From JACPYM01 sp031423495 (lineage in GTDB: Bacteria > Acidobacteriota > Blastocatellia > RBC074): 64,000 bases of DNA. The position numbers were made by a program, and so were the translations under genes. A model generated the notes under the pieces. It ran no database searches, was not told where the DNA came from, and saw only the letters and a program-made list of their open reading frames with translations. Where the stretch lies: contig JANPFP010000259.1 in the NCBI GenBank assembly GCA_031423495.1, positions 62,001 to 126,000 of the forward strand. Reading direction: 5' to 3'. Of this stretch, positions 53,481 to 61,030 are shown piece after piece (the first letter of the stretch is position 1; each line of letters starts with the position of its first letter).

Positions 53481-55133
53481 CTATTGCAGCGCCCGCTCCC
53501 GCCACCGCATCACGCTCGTCATATCCAACCGTTCGGCTTTGAATTCAATCTGCTTGACTGCTTGCTTGCCATCGTCGCTCTCACGTTTCAATACGCTGCT
53601 GATTTCCATCCAGCGAACGGCTGAAAATTCCAGCTTGTCTTTGCCAAAAGACCGTTCGTCGTCTTCGGCAAACTCGCCGATGACCAGCATCACGGGATGC
53701 GGCTGCTTCAGCCAGTAATCCACCCAGCGTTGTTGTTTGATGGCGAACATCTCGCGGCCATCTTTGTTTTTCCGCAGCCACGAATTGCCGCATTTCAGTT
53801 GCAGGTAAAGCCGTTGCCCCGTGCCTTTGCCTTCGTCGTCGGTGAATTCGAGTTCCATATCAATGCCTTCGTCTTCGACGCCGGGAATCTCGAAGCATTT
53901 CTGGTCTGCGCTGGTGATGCGCGCGCCGACTTCGAGTGCGAGCAGCTTGCCTTTGCGCCGCACGTCCAGCCGCCGCGCGTCTTCGGCCTGCAGGCTTTGC
54001 ACTTGCGCGCGAATTTCGGCGCTGGCGAAGAGCCGCTCCAACTCATCCCACAGCTTGAACGGCGTATCGCACACGTCGCACACCACCGTAGCTTGTTCCC
54101 GCCGCGCCATCAGCTTTTGCATCTGCGCTTGCGGATTGCCCTTTGGCGTATGACATTCTGGATTGGGGCAAACGTAATGACGCAGCCGTTCGACTTTCTC
54201 GCTGCGCGGCGGTTCGAGATGGGCGTGGATGTAATTGGCGAAGATGGCTTGTTCCTGCTCCGTCACGCCCGGCGCGAAATAGACGCTCAACGTACCGCGC
54301 CCTGCCGCTTCGCGCGTGAGCTTGAGGCCCATGTGATGCGCACCCGCCAACGTCTCGAAATCCGCCGCGTCGCGCCACAGTTCTTTCAGCTTAAACGATT
54401 CGCTGTCGGCCAGCTTGACCACCAGCGTAGCGTAAATGTCGTCGAGATAACCTTGCACCGCGTAGCTCACAAATACCGCCGGATGTTCGACGACCGCCGG
54501 ACGTTCGCGCCCGCAATGGCTGGGGAAAACGAGCTTGTCGCCCTGCCGCAAACACAGGCCGCGTTCTTCCAGTTGCCGTTCCATCTCGCGCAACACGACG
54601 CGTTCGTCGGCGGATGCAAGCCGTCGCATTTCGATAATGTTGCCGTCGCGTTCGACCGTCTGAAACAGCAACCGCCCTTCGGCAATCGAGCGCAACGGCA
54701 AACAGCCCAGTTCCGACGGCTCCTGCCGCAATGTGCGAATCACCGCCTGCGCGTAGGCATTGACCCACTCCGGTTGCAGCAACACATACGTGCCGTAATC
54801 CAACTCCTTCACCGCGCCGGGGCCGTCCAGCAAGCCTACGACGGTTTGCAACGTCGCATCGTCAAAGCGCGGCTCGTCGGCGAGTCGCTGCCACAGCTTC
54901 TCGCGCAATTCCTTGAAGGTCAGCAACACCTCGCCCTCATCGCGCAACTTCAGGATGTGATCTTTGATGAGTTTGAAAATGCGCGGCGAGGTACGCTTTT
55001 CCATCTGCGCCCACGGAATGCCTTCCACAATCGCCCGACTCAACGCCTCACAATTCGTACCCTCTTTGGCGCTCGTCTCGAAATAGCGAAAGCCCTGCTC
55101 TTCGGCGAATTGCTGCCATTCCGCTTTGCAGAG
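53481..55133 (-). pseudogene. N-terminally truncated Roco (COR-zinc ribbon-DUF4365) gene
   Basis: The open frame runs 550 codons after an in-frame TAG at 55134-55136. Its first residues read LCKAEWQQFAEEQGF and then ETSAKEGTN, where T-S-A-K is the G5 motif of a Ras-like Roc GTPase. Everything before G5 (LRR or other domain, G1-G4) is missing; the FGE gene ends 82 bases upstream. Next come the COR domain (about residues 40-300), a four-Cys zinc ribbon (CPNPEC and CDVC) and a C-terminal DUF4365 domain (about 400-510; GIDMELEF and YLQLKCGNSW fit a PD-(D/E)xK nuclease core). A shorter product could start at TTG of residue 31. Expected function: NTPase-controlled nuclease of conflict systems; this copy is probably dead or domain-only. 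Confidence 0.75.
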
Positions 55134-55217
55134 CTAACTCCGCTTCGTCGTTTTCTCAGTCCGCTCCGGCAAAGTGAGTAAAGAGCGTATAGGATAACTC
55201 CAGAGCCTTCAGCAGAG

Positions 55218-56537
55218 CTAAGGAGTCCTCGACAACATCGCAACACGAACACCGAAACTTTTGCCGTGATAGCTGTGACCACCACCACTACGAGCGGCGG
55301 AGCGACAACACTCGTTGTTACCGTTGACCGAATCGCCGCGCAACACCCGGTAGCCGTCTGAGTCTCCCCCACCTAACCAAGCTGAACCATCCGATGGAGC
55401 ACCGTAATAATTTTTGTGATAAATATCCTCGCACCACTCGCTCACGTTGCCATGCATATCGTAAAGCCCAAACGCGTTTGGCTGTTTCTGCCCAACAGGA
55501 TGAGTTGTGCGCTCACCTTCAAGATCACCTAAGTGGTACGCCGAATTCAGGCTGTACCAAGTCATAGAATTGAAATCGCCAGCATAAGGGCCAGTAGTTC
55601 CAGCACGGCATGCATATTCCCATTCAGCCTCTGTTGGCAGCCGGTATTGCTCGCCAGTCATCAGCGACAACTTACGGCAAAACTCTTGGGCTTCGTCGAA
55701 TGAAACCCGTTCAACAGGCAAATTGTCACCCTTGAAAGTTGATCGGTTATAACCATAGCCCATTACCGCGCGCCATTGCACTTGGGTTACCTCATACTTA
55801 CCCAGATAGAATGGCCTAAGAATTGTTACAGTATGCACTGGCCTTTCATTTCCATCATCGCTACCCATGCGGAATTCTCCGGGTTTAATCAAAATCATCT
55901 CCATCCCAATTGAGTTTTTCAGCGATGGAGCAAGAGAGTTGGCGAATGTAATCGCTGATTCCAGCGCTAGCTTTCTCGCGTCTTCAACCCTTCTTCTCTC
56001 AGCCTCAAGCCTTACCGCCTCTTCTTCCGCAAGCCTTCTTCTCACGGCCTCAAGCCTTGCCGCCTCCTCGTTGGCTCTGATCTCCTCTCGGGTCAATTGA
56101 ATACGCCCGCCGCCCTTGCAGGTTTGACAGACTTTGGTCACGTCGTAGCCTCTATCCACGCTCCTTGTCCCGCTACCACGACAAACACGGCACCTCATTC
56201 GACCTGTGCCATTACAGGTTGAGCAAACATCGTATTCGCCGGAAAACTTATTTATTTTTGAGTAGTGAGGACGCCCGTAACTACTATCACAAATGGTTTC
56301 ACCTTTAGCTGCGCAGTTGGAACACCTGACCTCCTCGTATTTAGCAATGTGTTCGTGCGTTTTGCCAGAGCCATTGCAGACGGAACAGGTCTTAAACTGC
56401 GCAGCCGGTTGAGCCGCTCTTGGAGTACCGCCTGTCCTTCTTTTTTGGGCGTTCGTTGAACTGCTGAGGATCAGCAGACTCGACAAGAGAAGTAGAAAGC
56501 TTGCTAACACGACGAGCTTGGTTTTACGGATGGTCAT
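55218..56537 (-). CDS. Secreted FGE-sulfatase-domain protein with DnaJ-type zinc fingers
   Basis: A 439-residue protein. Signal peptide or anchor at residues 7-33; then four CxxC pairs in the DnaJ style (CSVCNGSGKT, CSNC, CSTCNGTGRMRCRVC, CQTCKGGG) over residues 48-140; then an Arg/Glu/Ala-rich coiled coil (about 147-200); then an FGE-sulfatase/C-lectin-like domain from GMEMILIKPGEFRMGSD to the end, with YEVTQVQWRAVMG, RLPTEAEWEYACRAGT and YDMHGNVSEWCED. Most such domains outside true formylglycine enzymes are ligand-binding. The last 35 residues resemble the variable region of diversity-generating retroelement targets. GGGAGGAAC precedes the ATG; a longer in-frame start at 56588 is less likely. 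Confidence 0.82.
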   Translation of the reverse strand: MTIRKTKLVVLASFLLLLSSLLILSSSTNAQKRRTGGTPRAAQPAAQFKTCSVCNGSGKTHEHIAKYEEVRCSNCAAKGETICDSSYGRPHYSKINKFSGEYDVCSTCNGTGRMRCRVCRGSGTRSVDRGYDVTKVCQTCKGGGRIQLTREEIRANEEAARLEAVRRRLAEEEAVRLEAERRRVEDARKLALESAITFANSLAPSLKNSIGMEMILIKPGEFRMGSDDGNERPVHTVTILRPFYLGKYEVTQVQWRAVMGYGYNRSTFKGDNLPVERVSFDEAQEFCRKLSLMTGEQYRLPTEAEWEYACRAGTTGPYAGDFNSMTWYSLNSAYHLGDLEGERTTHPVGQKQPNAFGLYDMHGNVSEWCEDIYHKNYYGAPSDGSAWLGGGDSDGYRVLRGDSVNGNNECCRSAARSGGGHSYHGKSFGVRVAMLSRTP

Positions 56538-57194
56538 AGTTCCTCCCAGAGTGCCAAGTGATAGGGTGAGATAACGGCAGTGAGTCAACCACCGCCCAAG
56601 TAGCTTGATTGTTTCCCAACGCCAACCGCCGTAACAAAGACATCACGCTCGGCGAAGCTGTCAGTTGGGTTTGTTGATGGACGCGCTTTAAGGTTACATC
56701 ACCTCTGCGCGACGGCAATATACACCGCTTTCGAGATAGCGTGAATGGAGTACGCACATTCTTAACTACGATAATTTCAAACAGCTTCGCATACTCCTGC
56801 TCGCGCGCCTCCGGTAGTCAGTTGATGTAAGGAATTGCGCCAGCGACTCTTTGATCGGAGCCGCGTCGAGCCGCAGCAGCAGGAAGCGGCGCGCTTGATT
56901 CAGCGGATCGCGGAACCGAAACGTCTCTGCTTCCAACTGCGCCCACTCGTCACCGTAGGCATGCGCTGACAGACACAGCACCTGCACGCGCGACTGCTCT
57001 AACCCGGCCTCGCGCTGCGCCTGCCGGTCATCAGCGCGTAGACTTTCCCCATCTCCTTCAAAGACCTCAGGCTCAAAGACGCCGGGCCACACGCGCAGCC
57101 CATCCGCCCGCAAGCGTTCGGCGATCTCGCGCACGCGCTCTCGGTCGCGGCGGCTGTGGCTCAGGAATACGTCGTAGTTGAATTGGTCTGCCAT
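56524..57194 (-). pseudogene. TIR-domain gene broken by frameshift and stop
   Basis: Starting at 57194 the frame reads a TIR domain: YDVFLSHSRRDRERV (box 1), RLRADGLRVW, then a degraded box-2 region, SRVQVLCLSAHAYGDEWAQLE and RFRDPLNQARRFLLLRLD, then AQFL. At about 56810 the frame shifts: the +1 frame there reads YIN, a TGA in place of tryptophan, then LPEAREQEYAKLFEII, which is the usual continuation of these TIR proteins; the zero frame ends as nonsense at 56766. Relative to related genes one base appears lost and TGG became TGA. TIR domains here would act as NADases or signalling adaptors. The usual downstream WD40 or FGE part is missing. Confidence 0.75.
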
Positions 57195-57696
57195 ACCGTG
57201 TTGTTCCTCAGGTCAGTGAAGCGCTGCTTGATTGATGTTGTGCCGATAATGTCGGGCTAAGTGCGTTCGGGGCGGCGCGCAGTATAGGCGACCTCACGCG
57301 CTTGGCTCAATGCCGTCGCCAGTGCGCCGTGTGGTTTGGAAAAGTGCGGCGATAAACGGAGTCAACGGGATGGCTACACTTAGATCGGTTTTCATTTCTG
57401 TGTACGGGAAAGCGACGAGGAGTGTAGGGCGGGTTCCCAACCGGCCCTACACTCCCGCTGTCACTGTAACGGGTTAAGCAGGTGTAGAGCCGGTTGGGAA
57501 CCCGCCCCACACCTGCTTAACCCGTAAACCCGAACTAAGCGTGGTGTCGGCCTGATTGCCTAAAGTGCGGAACACGAAGCCAACGGTTGCTTCGCACCCG
57601 CGTAGAGCGTCGCTGAGTGGCTGAGTGCTTAGGCTGATCAAACCATTGGCAAACTGGTATGTCAGAGTTGATCTATAAAGAATGCGCTCAAGCGAG
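57195..57696 (+). other. Intergenic region with palindromes between TIR and GntR genes
   Basis: About 500 bases with no accepted gene. It contains the paired palindromes at 57421-57525 (separate entry). The part next to 57194 holds CATACCG and GTTGTTCCTCA as a possible leader of the TIR gene. The rest is unremarkable GC-rich spacer. Confidence 0.5.
57421..57525. repeat. Nested palindromes, two copies of a GGTTGGGAACCCGCCC-type word in opposite orientation
   Basis: ACGGGTTAAGCAGGTGT at 57469-57485 is perfectly complementary to 57509-57525. Inside, the word around 57487-57506 (GCCGGTTGGGAACCCGCCC) is the near-reverse of the one at 57427-57446 (GCGGGTTCCCAACCGGCC) which itself sits in a palindrome 57421-57453. 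Such GGTTCCCAACC-type words are typical mobile palindromes (REP-like). Purpose unknown; may terminate the GntR transcript or mark an insertion-prone site. Confidence 0.75.
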
Positions 57697-58404
57697 CTAC
57701 GATTTAGAGCTGCGGGTAAAAACGGTTTGTGCCGACTGGCGTATCTGAAAGTAAGATTCCAAACGGCCCAGCGTATTTTTCAGCGCATTTTGCACGTGTT
57801 TGCGCATCGCCTCCGCCGCGACTTTCGGGCTTTCGTTGCACAACGTAGCGGCTAAGTCCTGATGGCGGCGTGACGGTTCGTTCGTCGCTTTCGCGCGCGG
57901 CACACAAAGCCAGGTCGAAGCCAGCACCTGATTTTTTTCGATGGCATCGCATAACGGCTGGCAATGCGCGCCCTCGGCAATGCGGCGATGCAACTTTTCG
58001 TGGTGTGACAGATAGAGAAACCGATCTTTGCCCGCCTTGGTAGAAAGCGCGTCAACGCGCGCTGCCAGCTTTTGTAATTCAGCCCGTTCTGAAGCGGTGG
58101 CGACTTCGGCAAAAAGTTTGGCGGCTTGCACTTCCAACGCCTCGCGCACGACATAATGGCCGCGCACTTCGTCTTCGGTCGGAATCTTGACGCGCGTACC
58201 CGCGCGCGGGCGACTTTCGAGCAGGCCTTCTAGCTCTAGCCGCTGCAAGGCTTCTGACACGGGCAGCATGCTCATACCGAGTTCGACGGCGACTTTGCGG
58301 CGCGAGACGACCTGGCCGATGGGCAATTCGCCGCGCAAAATCTTTTCGCGCAAAATCAGATAGGCTTCAGCCGATAAACTGGCGGTGGCAGACGTTTCTT
58401 TCAT
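57697..58404 (-). CDS. GntR-family regulator with FCD domain
   Basis: A 235-residue repressor. N-terminal winged helix: LREKILRGELPIGQVVSRRKVAVELGMSMLPVSEALQRLELEGLLE-type pattern (residues 12-70). C-terminal FCD ligand-binding domain (about 80-210) with the metal-binding residues expected: YLSHHEKLHRRI and later RRHQDLAATL and AEAMRKHVQNAL. FCD regulators respond to small acids, often aromatic or dicarboxylic. It is divergent from the ring-cleavage operon at 58632, so it is the probable repressor, sensing a pathway intermediate. Confidence 0.9.
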   Translation of the reverse strand: MKETSATASLSAEAYLILREKILRGELPIGQVVSRRKVAVELGMSMLPVSEALQRLELEGLLESRPRAGTRVKIPTEDEVRGHYVVREALEVQAAKLFAEVATASERAELQKLAARVDALSTKAGKDRFLYLSHHEKLHRRIAEGAHCQPLCDAIEKNQVLASTWLCVPRAKATNEPSRRHQDLAATLCNESPKVAAEAMRKHVQNALKNTLGRLESYFQIRQSAQTVFTRSSKS

Positions 58405-58631
58405 AAAGGTTCCCCCGGTTGCGTTAATTTGGTTGCGTTAAATCAAGTCTCAGGCAAGTGCGCCGGAGTATGCTGACCGGGCAGGACAGTGTCAAGAATT
58501 CCATGGAGCGAAAATCAATCTGTCATATCAGAATCTCGCCGTGAGGCTTGACCCCACGAAAGTGCAACAGCATACTGTCGCCCGAAGTTTCCAAAACATT
58601 CCACTATCACCATCAATTTTGAGGGAGCAAG
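58405..58631. promoter_or_regulatory. Divergent promoter region, GntR gene and ring-cleavage operon
   Basis: The 227 bases between the two starts must hold both promoters and any operator. GAGGGAGC precedes the plus-strand ATG at 58632 and GGGGGAAC the minus-strand ATG at 58404. A repeated GTTGCGTTAA-type word occurs at 58424-58441 (GTTGCGTTAATTTGGTTGCGTTAA), a direct repeat of 10 bases with 14-base period, which may be a regulator site. No clear palindromic FCD-type operator was found by eye. Confidence 0.45.
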
Positions 58632-59555
58632 ATGAGCGAACATAACGACGTAGTTACGCCAGTGACCGACGCAGCGTGGGAAGCCTTGCAAGGCGCGTAT
58701 GACTTACAAATTCACGTCGCGCCCGATGTGATCGAACGGCGCATTGACGACGTAGACCTCGCGCACGACTTTCTCGCGCGCGGGATGAAAGGCTTCGTGT
58801 TGAAGTCGCATTACATCCCGACCGCCGAACGTGCGCAAGTTGTGACCAAATGCGTGCCGGGCATCGAGGCTTACGGAGCCATCGCGCTTAACCATAGTGT
58901 CGGCGGCTTGAATCCGGTCGCGGTCGAAATCGCTGGACGTTCAGGTAACAAGATCGTTTGGTTCCCAACCGTAGACGCCGCGAACGAAACTGCGGGACGG
59001 CTCGACGGCCCGAATGTGAAGCTGCCGTTTTGGGCAAAGATTCAACGCGAGATTGCGACGGCGGGCATTACGCGACCGCCTATGACCGTGTTGAATGAGG
59101 CGGGTGCGATCAACGAAGACGCGCGCCAGTGCCTCGAGCTCATCGCCAAGCACGACATGATTTTGGCGACCGGGCATCTGGGGCGGCACGAAATTTTTCC
59201 GTTGGTCAAAGCCGCCAAAGAAAGCGGCGTCAAGCGCGTCATCGTCACGCACGCTGAATTTCCTTCGCAAAACCTGACGGGCGAAGAGCAAGCCGCACTC
59301 GCCGACCTCGGCGCGATTATCGAGCATTGCTTCACGACCTATCACACCAACAAAGCGCCGTGGGAATCGGTCTTCGCCAACATTCGTACGACGGGCGTCG
59401 AGCGCTCAATGCTGGCGACTGACTTGGGACAGAAAACCAATCCGCCGGTGGCCGAAGGATTTGCGATGTTTGCGCAACGTTTTCTGGATGCGGGCTATAG
59501 CGTTGCGGAAGTTAAACGGATGGCGGTGACGATTCCGTCGGCACTCATTCACTAA
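58632..59555 (+). CDS. DUF6282-like metal-dependent hydrolase
   Basis: A 307-residue protein resembling DUF6282, a branch of the amidohydrolase/PHP-type hydrolases. Likely metal ligands: D-L-Q-I-H-V-A-P-D near residue 28, K-S-H-Y near 55, NHSVGG near 95, ATGHLGRHEI near 180 and VTHAEFPSQ near 200. It is the first gene of an operon with a GalB-like hydratase, LigK/GalC-like aldolase and an extradiol dioxygenase. No GalD tautomerase or LigI lactonase is visible, so it may fill the missing step (lactone or 4-oxalomesaconate handling). This role is inferred; the family's chemistry is not established to my knowledge. Confidence 0.75.
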   Translation: MSEHNDVVTPVTDAAWEALQGAYDLQIHVAPDVIERRIDDVDLAHDFLARGMKGFVLKSHYIPTAERAQVVTKCVPGIEAYGAIALNHSVGGLNPVAVEIAGRSGNKIVWFPTVDAANETAGRLDGPNVKLPFWAKIQREIATAGITRPPMTVLNEAGAINEDARQCLELIAKHDMILATGHLGRHEIFPLVKAAKESGVKRVIVTHAEFPSQNLTGEEQAALADLGAIIEHCFTTYHTNKAPWESVFANIRTTGVERSMLATDLGQKTNPPVAEGFAMFAQRFLDAGYSVAEVKRMAVTIPSALIH

Positions 59556-59597
59556 GTTTTACTAAAACTGACATTTCAGATTTGAGGGACAAGTTAG

Positions 59598-60326
59598 ATG
59601 AGTTGGGAAAATGAAAAATTGTTAGTCGTCAGCGCGCACGCCGCTGATTTCGTTTGGCGCGCGGGCGGAGCGATTGCGCTTTATGCTTCGCGCGGCGCGC
59701 GGGTGCGCGTGCTGTGTTTGTCATATGGCGAACGCGGCGAGTCGCAAGGGCTTTGGAAAAAAGAAGGCATGACGATTGAGAAGGTGAAAGAGATTCGCCA
59801 CGCCGAAGCAATCGCCGCCGCTGAAACGCTGGGCGCAGAGATCCGCTGCTTTAACGCGGGCGATTATCCGTTGGGTGTTACGCCGCAACTGACTGAAGAA
59901 CTCGTGCAGGAATTTCGCAGCTATCAACCGACGTGCGTGATGACGCATACCCCGATTGACCCTTACAACGGCGATCACGTTGAGACTTCTAAACTCACGA
60001 TGAACGCGCGTATTTATGCTCAGGCGATGGGCTATCCAAGCGAACACAAACATCTGGGCGCGCCGCCGGTGTTTTATTTCGAACCGCATCAAACCGAAAT
60101 GTGCCAGTTCACTCCCGACGTAATTCTCGACATCACGCCGGTGTTTGAAACGAAGGTCAAAGCGATGCATTGCATGGATGCGCAAACGCATCTCTGGAAC
60201 TATTACACCGACGTAGCCAAACGGCGCGGCACGCAGGGCGGACGCAATTCGGGCAATCCCGCGATTGTTTACGCCGAAGCCTTTCAACGCGTTTATCCGC
60301 AAGTCACGATGGAGCCGATTTCATGA
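59598..60326 (+). CDS. galB: PIG-L/LmbE-family protein, 4-oxalomesaconate hydratase-like
   Basis: A 242-residue protein of the LmbE fold. The N-terminus reads VVSAHAADFVWRAGG: A-H-A-A-D replaces the A-H-P-D-D of PIG-L deacetylases, a mark of GalB-type 4-oxalomesaconate hydratases of gallate degradation. GERGES, HAEAIAAAETLGAE and THTPIDPYNGDH give the rest of the Zn site. It would add water to 4-oxalomesaconate to give 4-carboxy-4-hydroxy-2-oxoadipate. Overlaps the next gene as ATGA. A distinct LmbE hydrolase cannot be fully excluded. Confidence 0.78.
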   Translation: MSWENEKLLVVSAHAADFVWRAGGAIALYASRGARVRVLCLSYGERGESQGLWKKEGMTIEKVKEIRHAEAIAAAETLGAEIRCFNAGDYPLGVTPQLTEELVQEFRSYQPTCVMTHTPIDPYNGDHVETSKLTMNARIYAQAMGYPSEHKHLGAPPVFYFEPHQTEMCQFTPDVILDITPVFETKVKAMHCMDAQTHLWNYYTDVAKRRGTQGGRNSGNPAIVYAEAFQRVYPQVTMEPIS

Positions 60327-61030
60327 AAAACGTAGTCGTTAGAAACATTCAGCGCGCCGATGCTGAACTGATTAAAGCACTGGGCGCGCAAGGTTCCGCC
60401 ACGGTGTCAGAGGCGCAAAATCGCACGGGCTTGCTGCAACCTTATATGCGTCCGATCTATCCGACAGCGCGTTTAGCGGGTTCTGCCATAACAGTTTTAT
60501 GTCACCCCGGCGACAACATGATGATTCACGCCGCGATTGAAGTCTGTCAGCCGGGCGATGTGTTGGTGGTGGCGACGACTTCGCCTTCGACCTGCGGGAT
60601 GTTTGGCGAACTGATGGGGACTTCGTGTCAGACGCACGGCATTCGCGGCTTGATTTTGGATGCAGGCATACGCGATGTCGCCGACCTGACCACGATGAAC
60701 TTTCCCGTGTGGGCTAAAGCGATTTCAGCGCAAGGGCCTTTAAAAGTCGTGCCCGGTTCGGTGAATGTGCCTATCGTATGCGCAGGCGCGCAGGTGAACC
60801 CCGGCGATGTCGTCGTTGGTGACGTAGACGGCATCGTCATCGTCCCACGCGCGCACGTCGCCGCCGTTGCGCGGCTGGGGCAAGAACGAGTCGAGAAAGA
60901 AGCGCAAGTGCGCGCGCGACTCAAGGCCGGAGAATATAGCGTCAACATTCAAGGCTTGCGTGCAAAGCTGGCTGAGTTAGGCGTCGAATACGTCGAATAT
61001 ACCGAGGGGGAGACCAAGCATAATGGGTGA
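60323..61030 (+). CDS. galC: 4-carboxy-4-hydroxy-2-oxoadipate aldolase, RraA family (LigK/GalC-like)
   Basis: A 235-residue RraA-fold protein: SGSAITV-like region, GDNMMIHAAIEVCQPGDVLVV, then MFGELMGTSCQTHGIRGLILDAGIRDVADL, where the G-E-L-M and D-x2-I-R-D positions bind Mg and the substrate, as in LigK. It would split 4-carboxy-4-hydroxy-2-oxoadipate into pyruvate and oxaloacetate. The start is the ATG overlapping the GalB stop; a longer in-frame reading from 60170 lies inside that gene. The stop overlaps the dioxygenase start by eight bases. Confidence 0.85.
   Translation: MKNVVVRNIQRADAELIKALGAQGSATVSEAQNRTGLLQPYMRPIYPTARLAGSAITVLCHPGDNMMIHAAIEVCQPGDVLVVATTSPSTCGMFGELMGTSCQTHGIRGLILDAGIRDVADLTTMNFPVWAKAISAQGPLKVVPGSVNVPIVCAGAQVNPGDVVVGDVDGIVIVPRAHVAAVARLGQERVEKEAQVRARLKAGEYSVNIQGLRAKLAELGVEYVEYTEGETKHNG

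Noticed and set aside
53697..55181. Long plus-strand open frame (494 codons) opposite the Roco fragment.
   Set aside because: Composition rich in H, R, Q and F typical of antisense of GC-rich coding DNA; the minus strand shows G5, COR, zinc ribbon and DUF4365 motifs.
59721..60302. Minus-strand open frame of 193 codons opposite the GalB-like gene.
   Set aside because: Antisense shadow; plus strand carries clear LmbE motifs and coupled starts.
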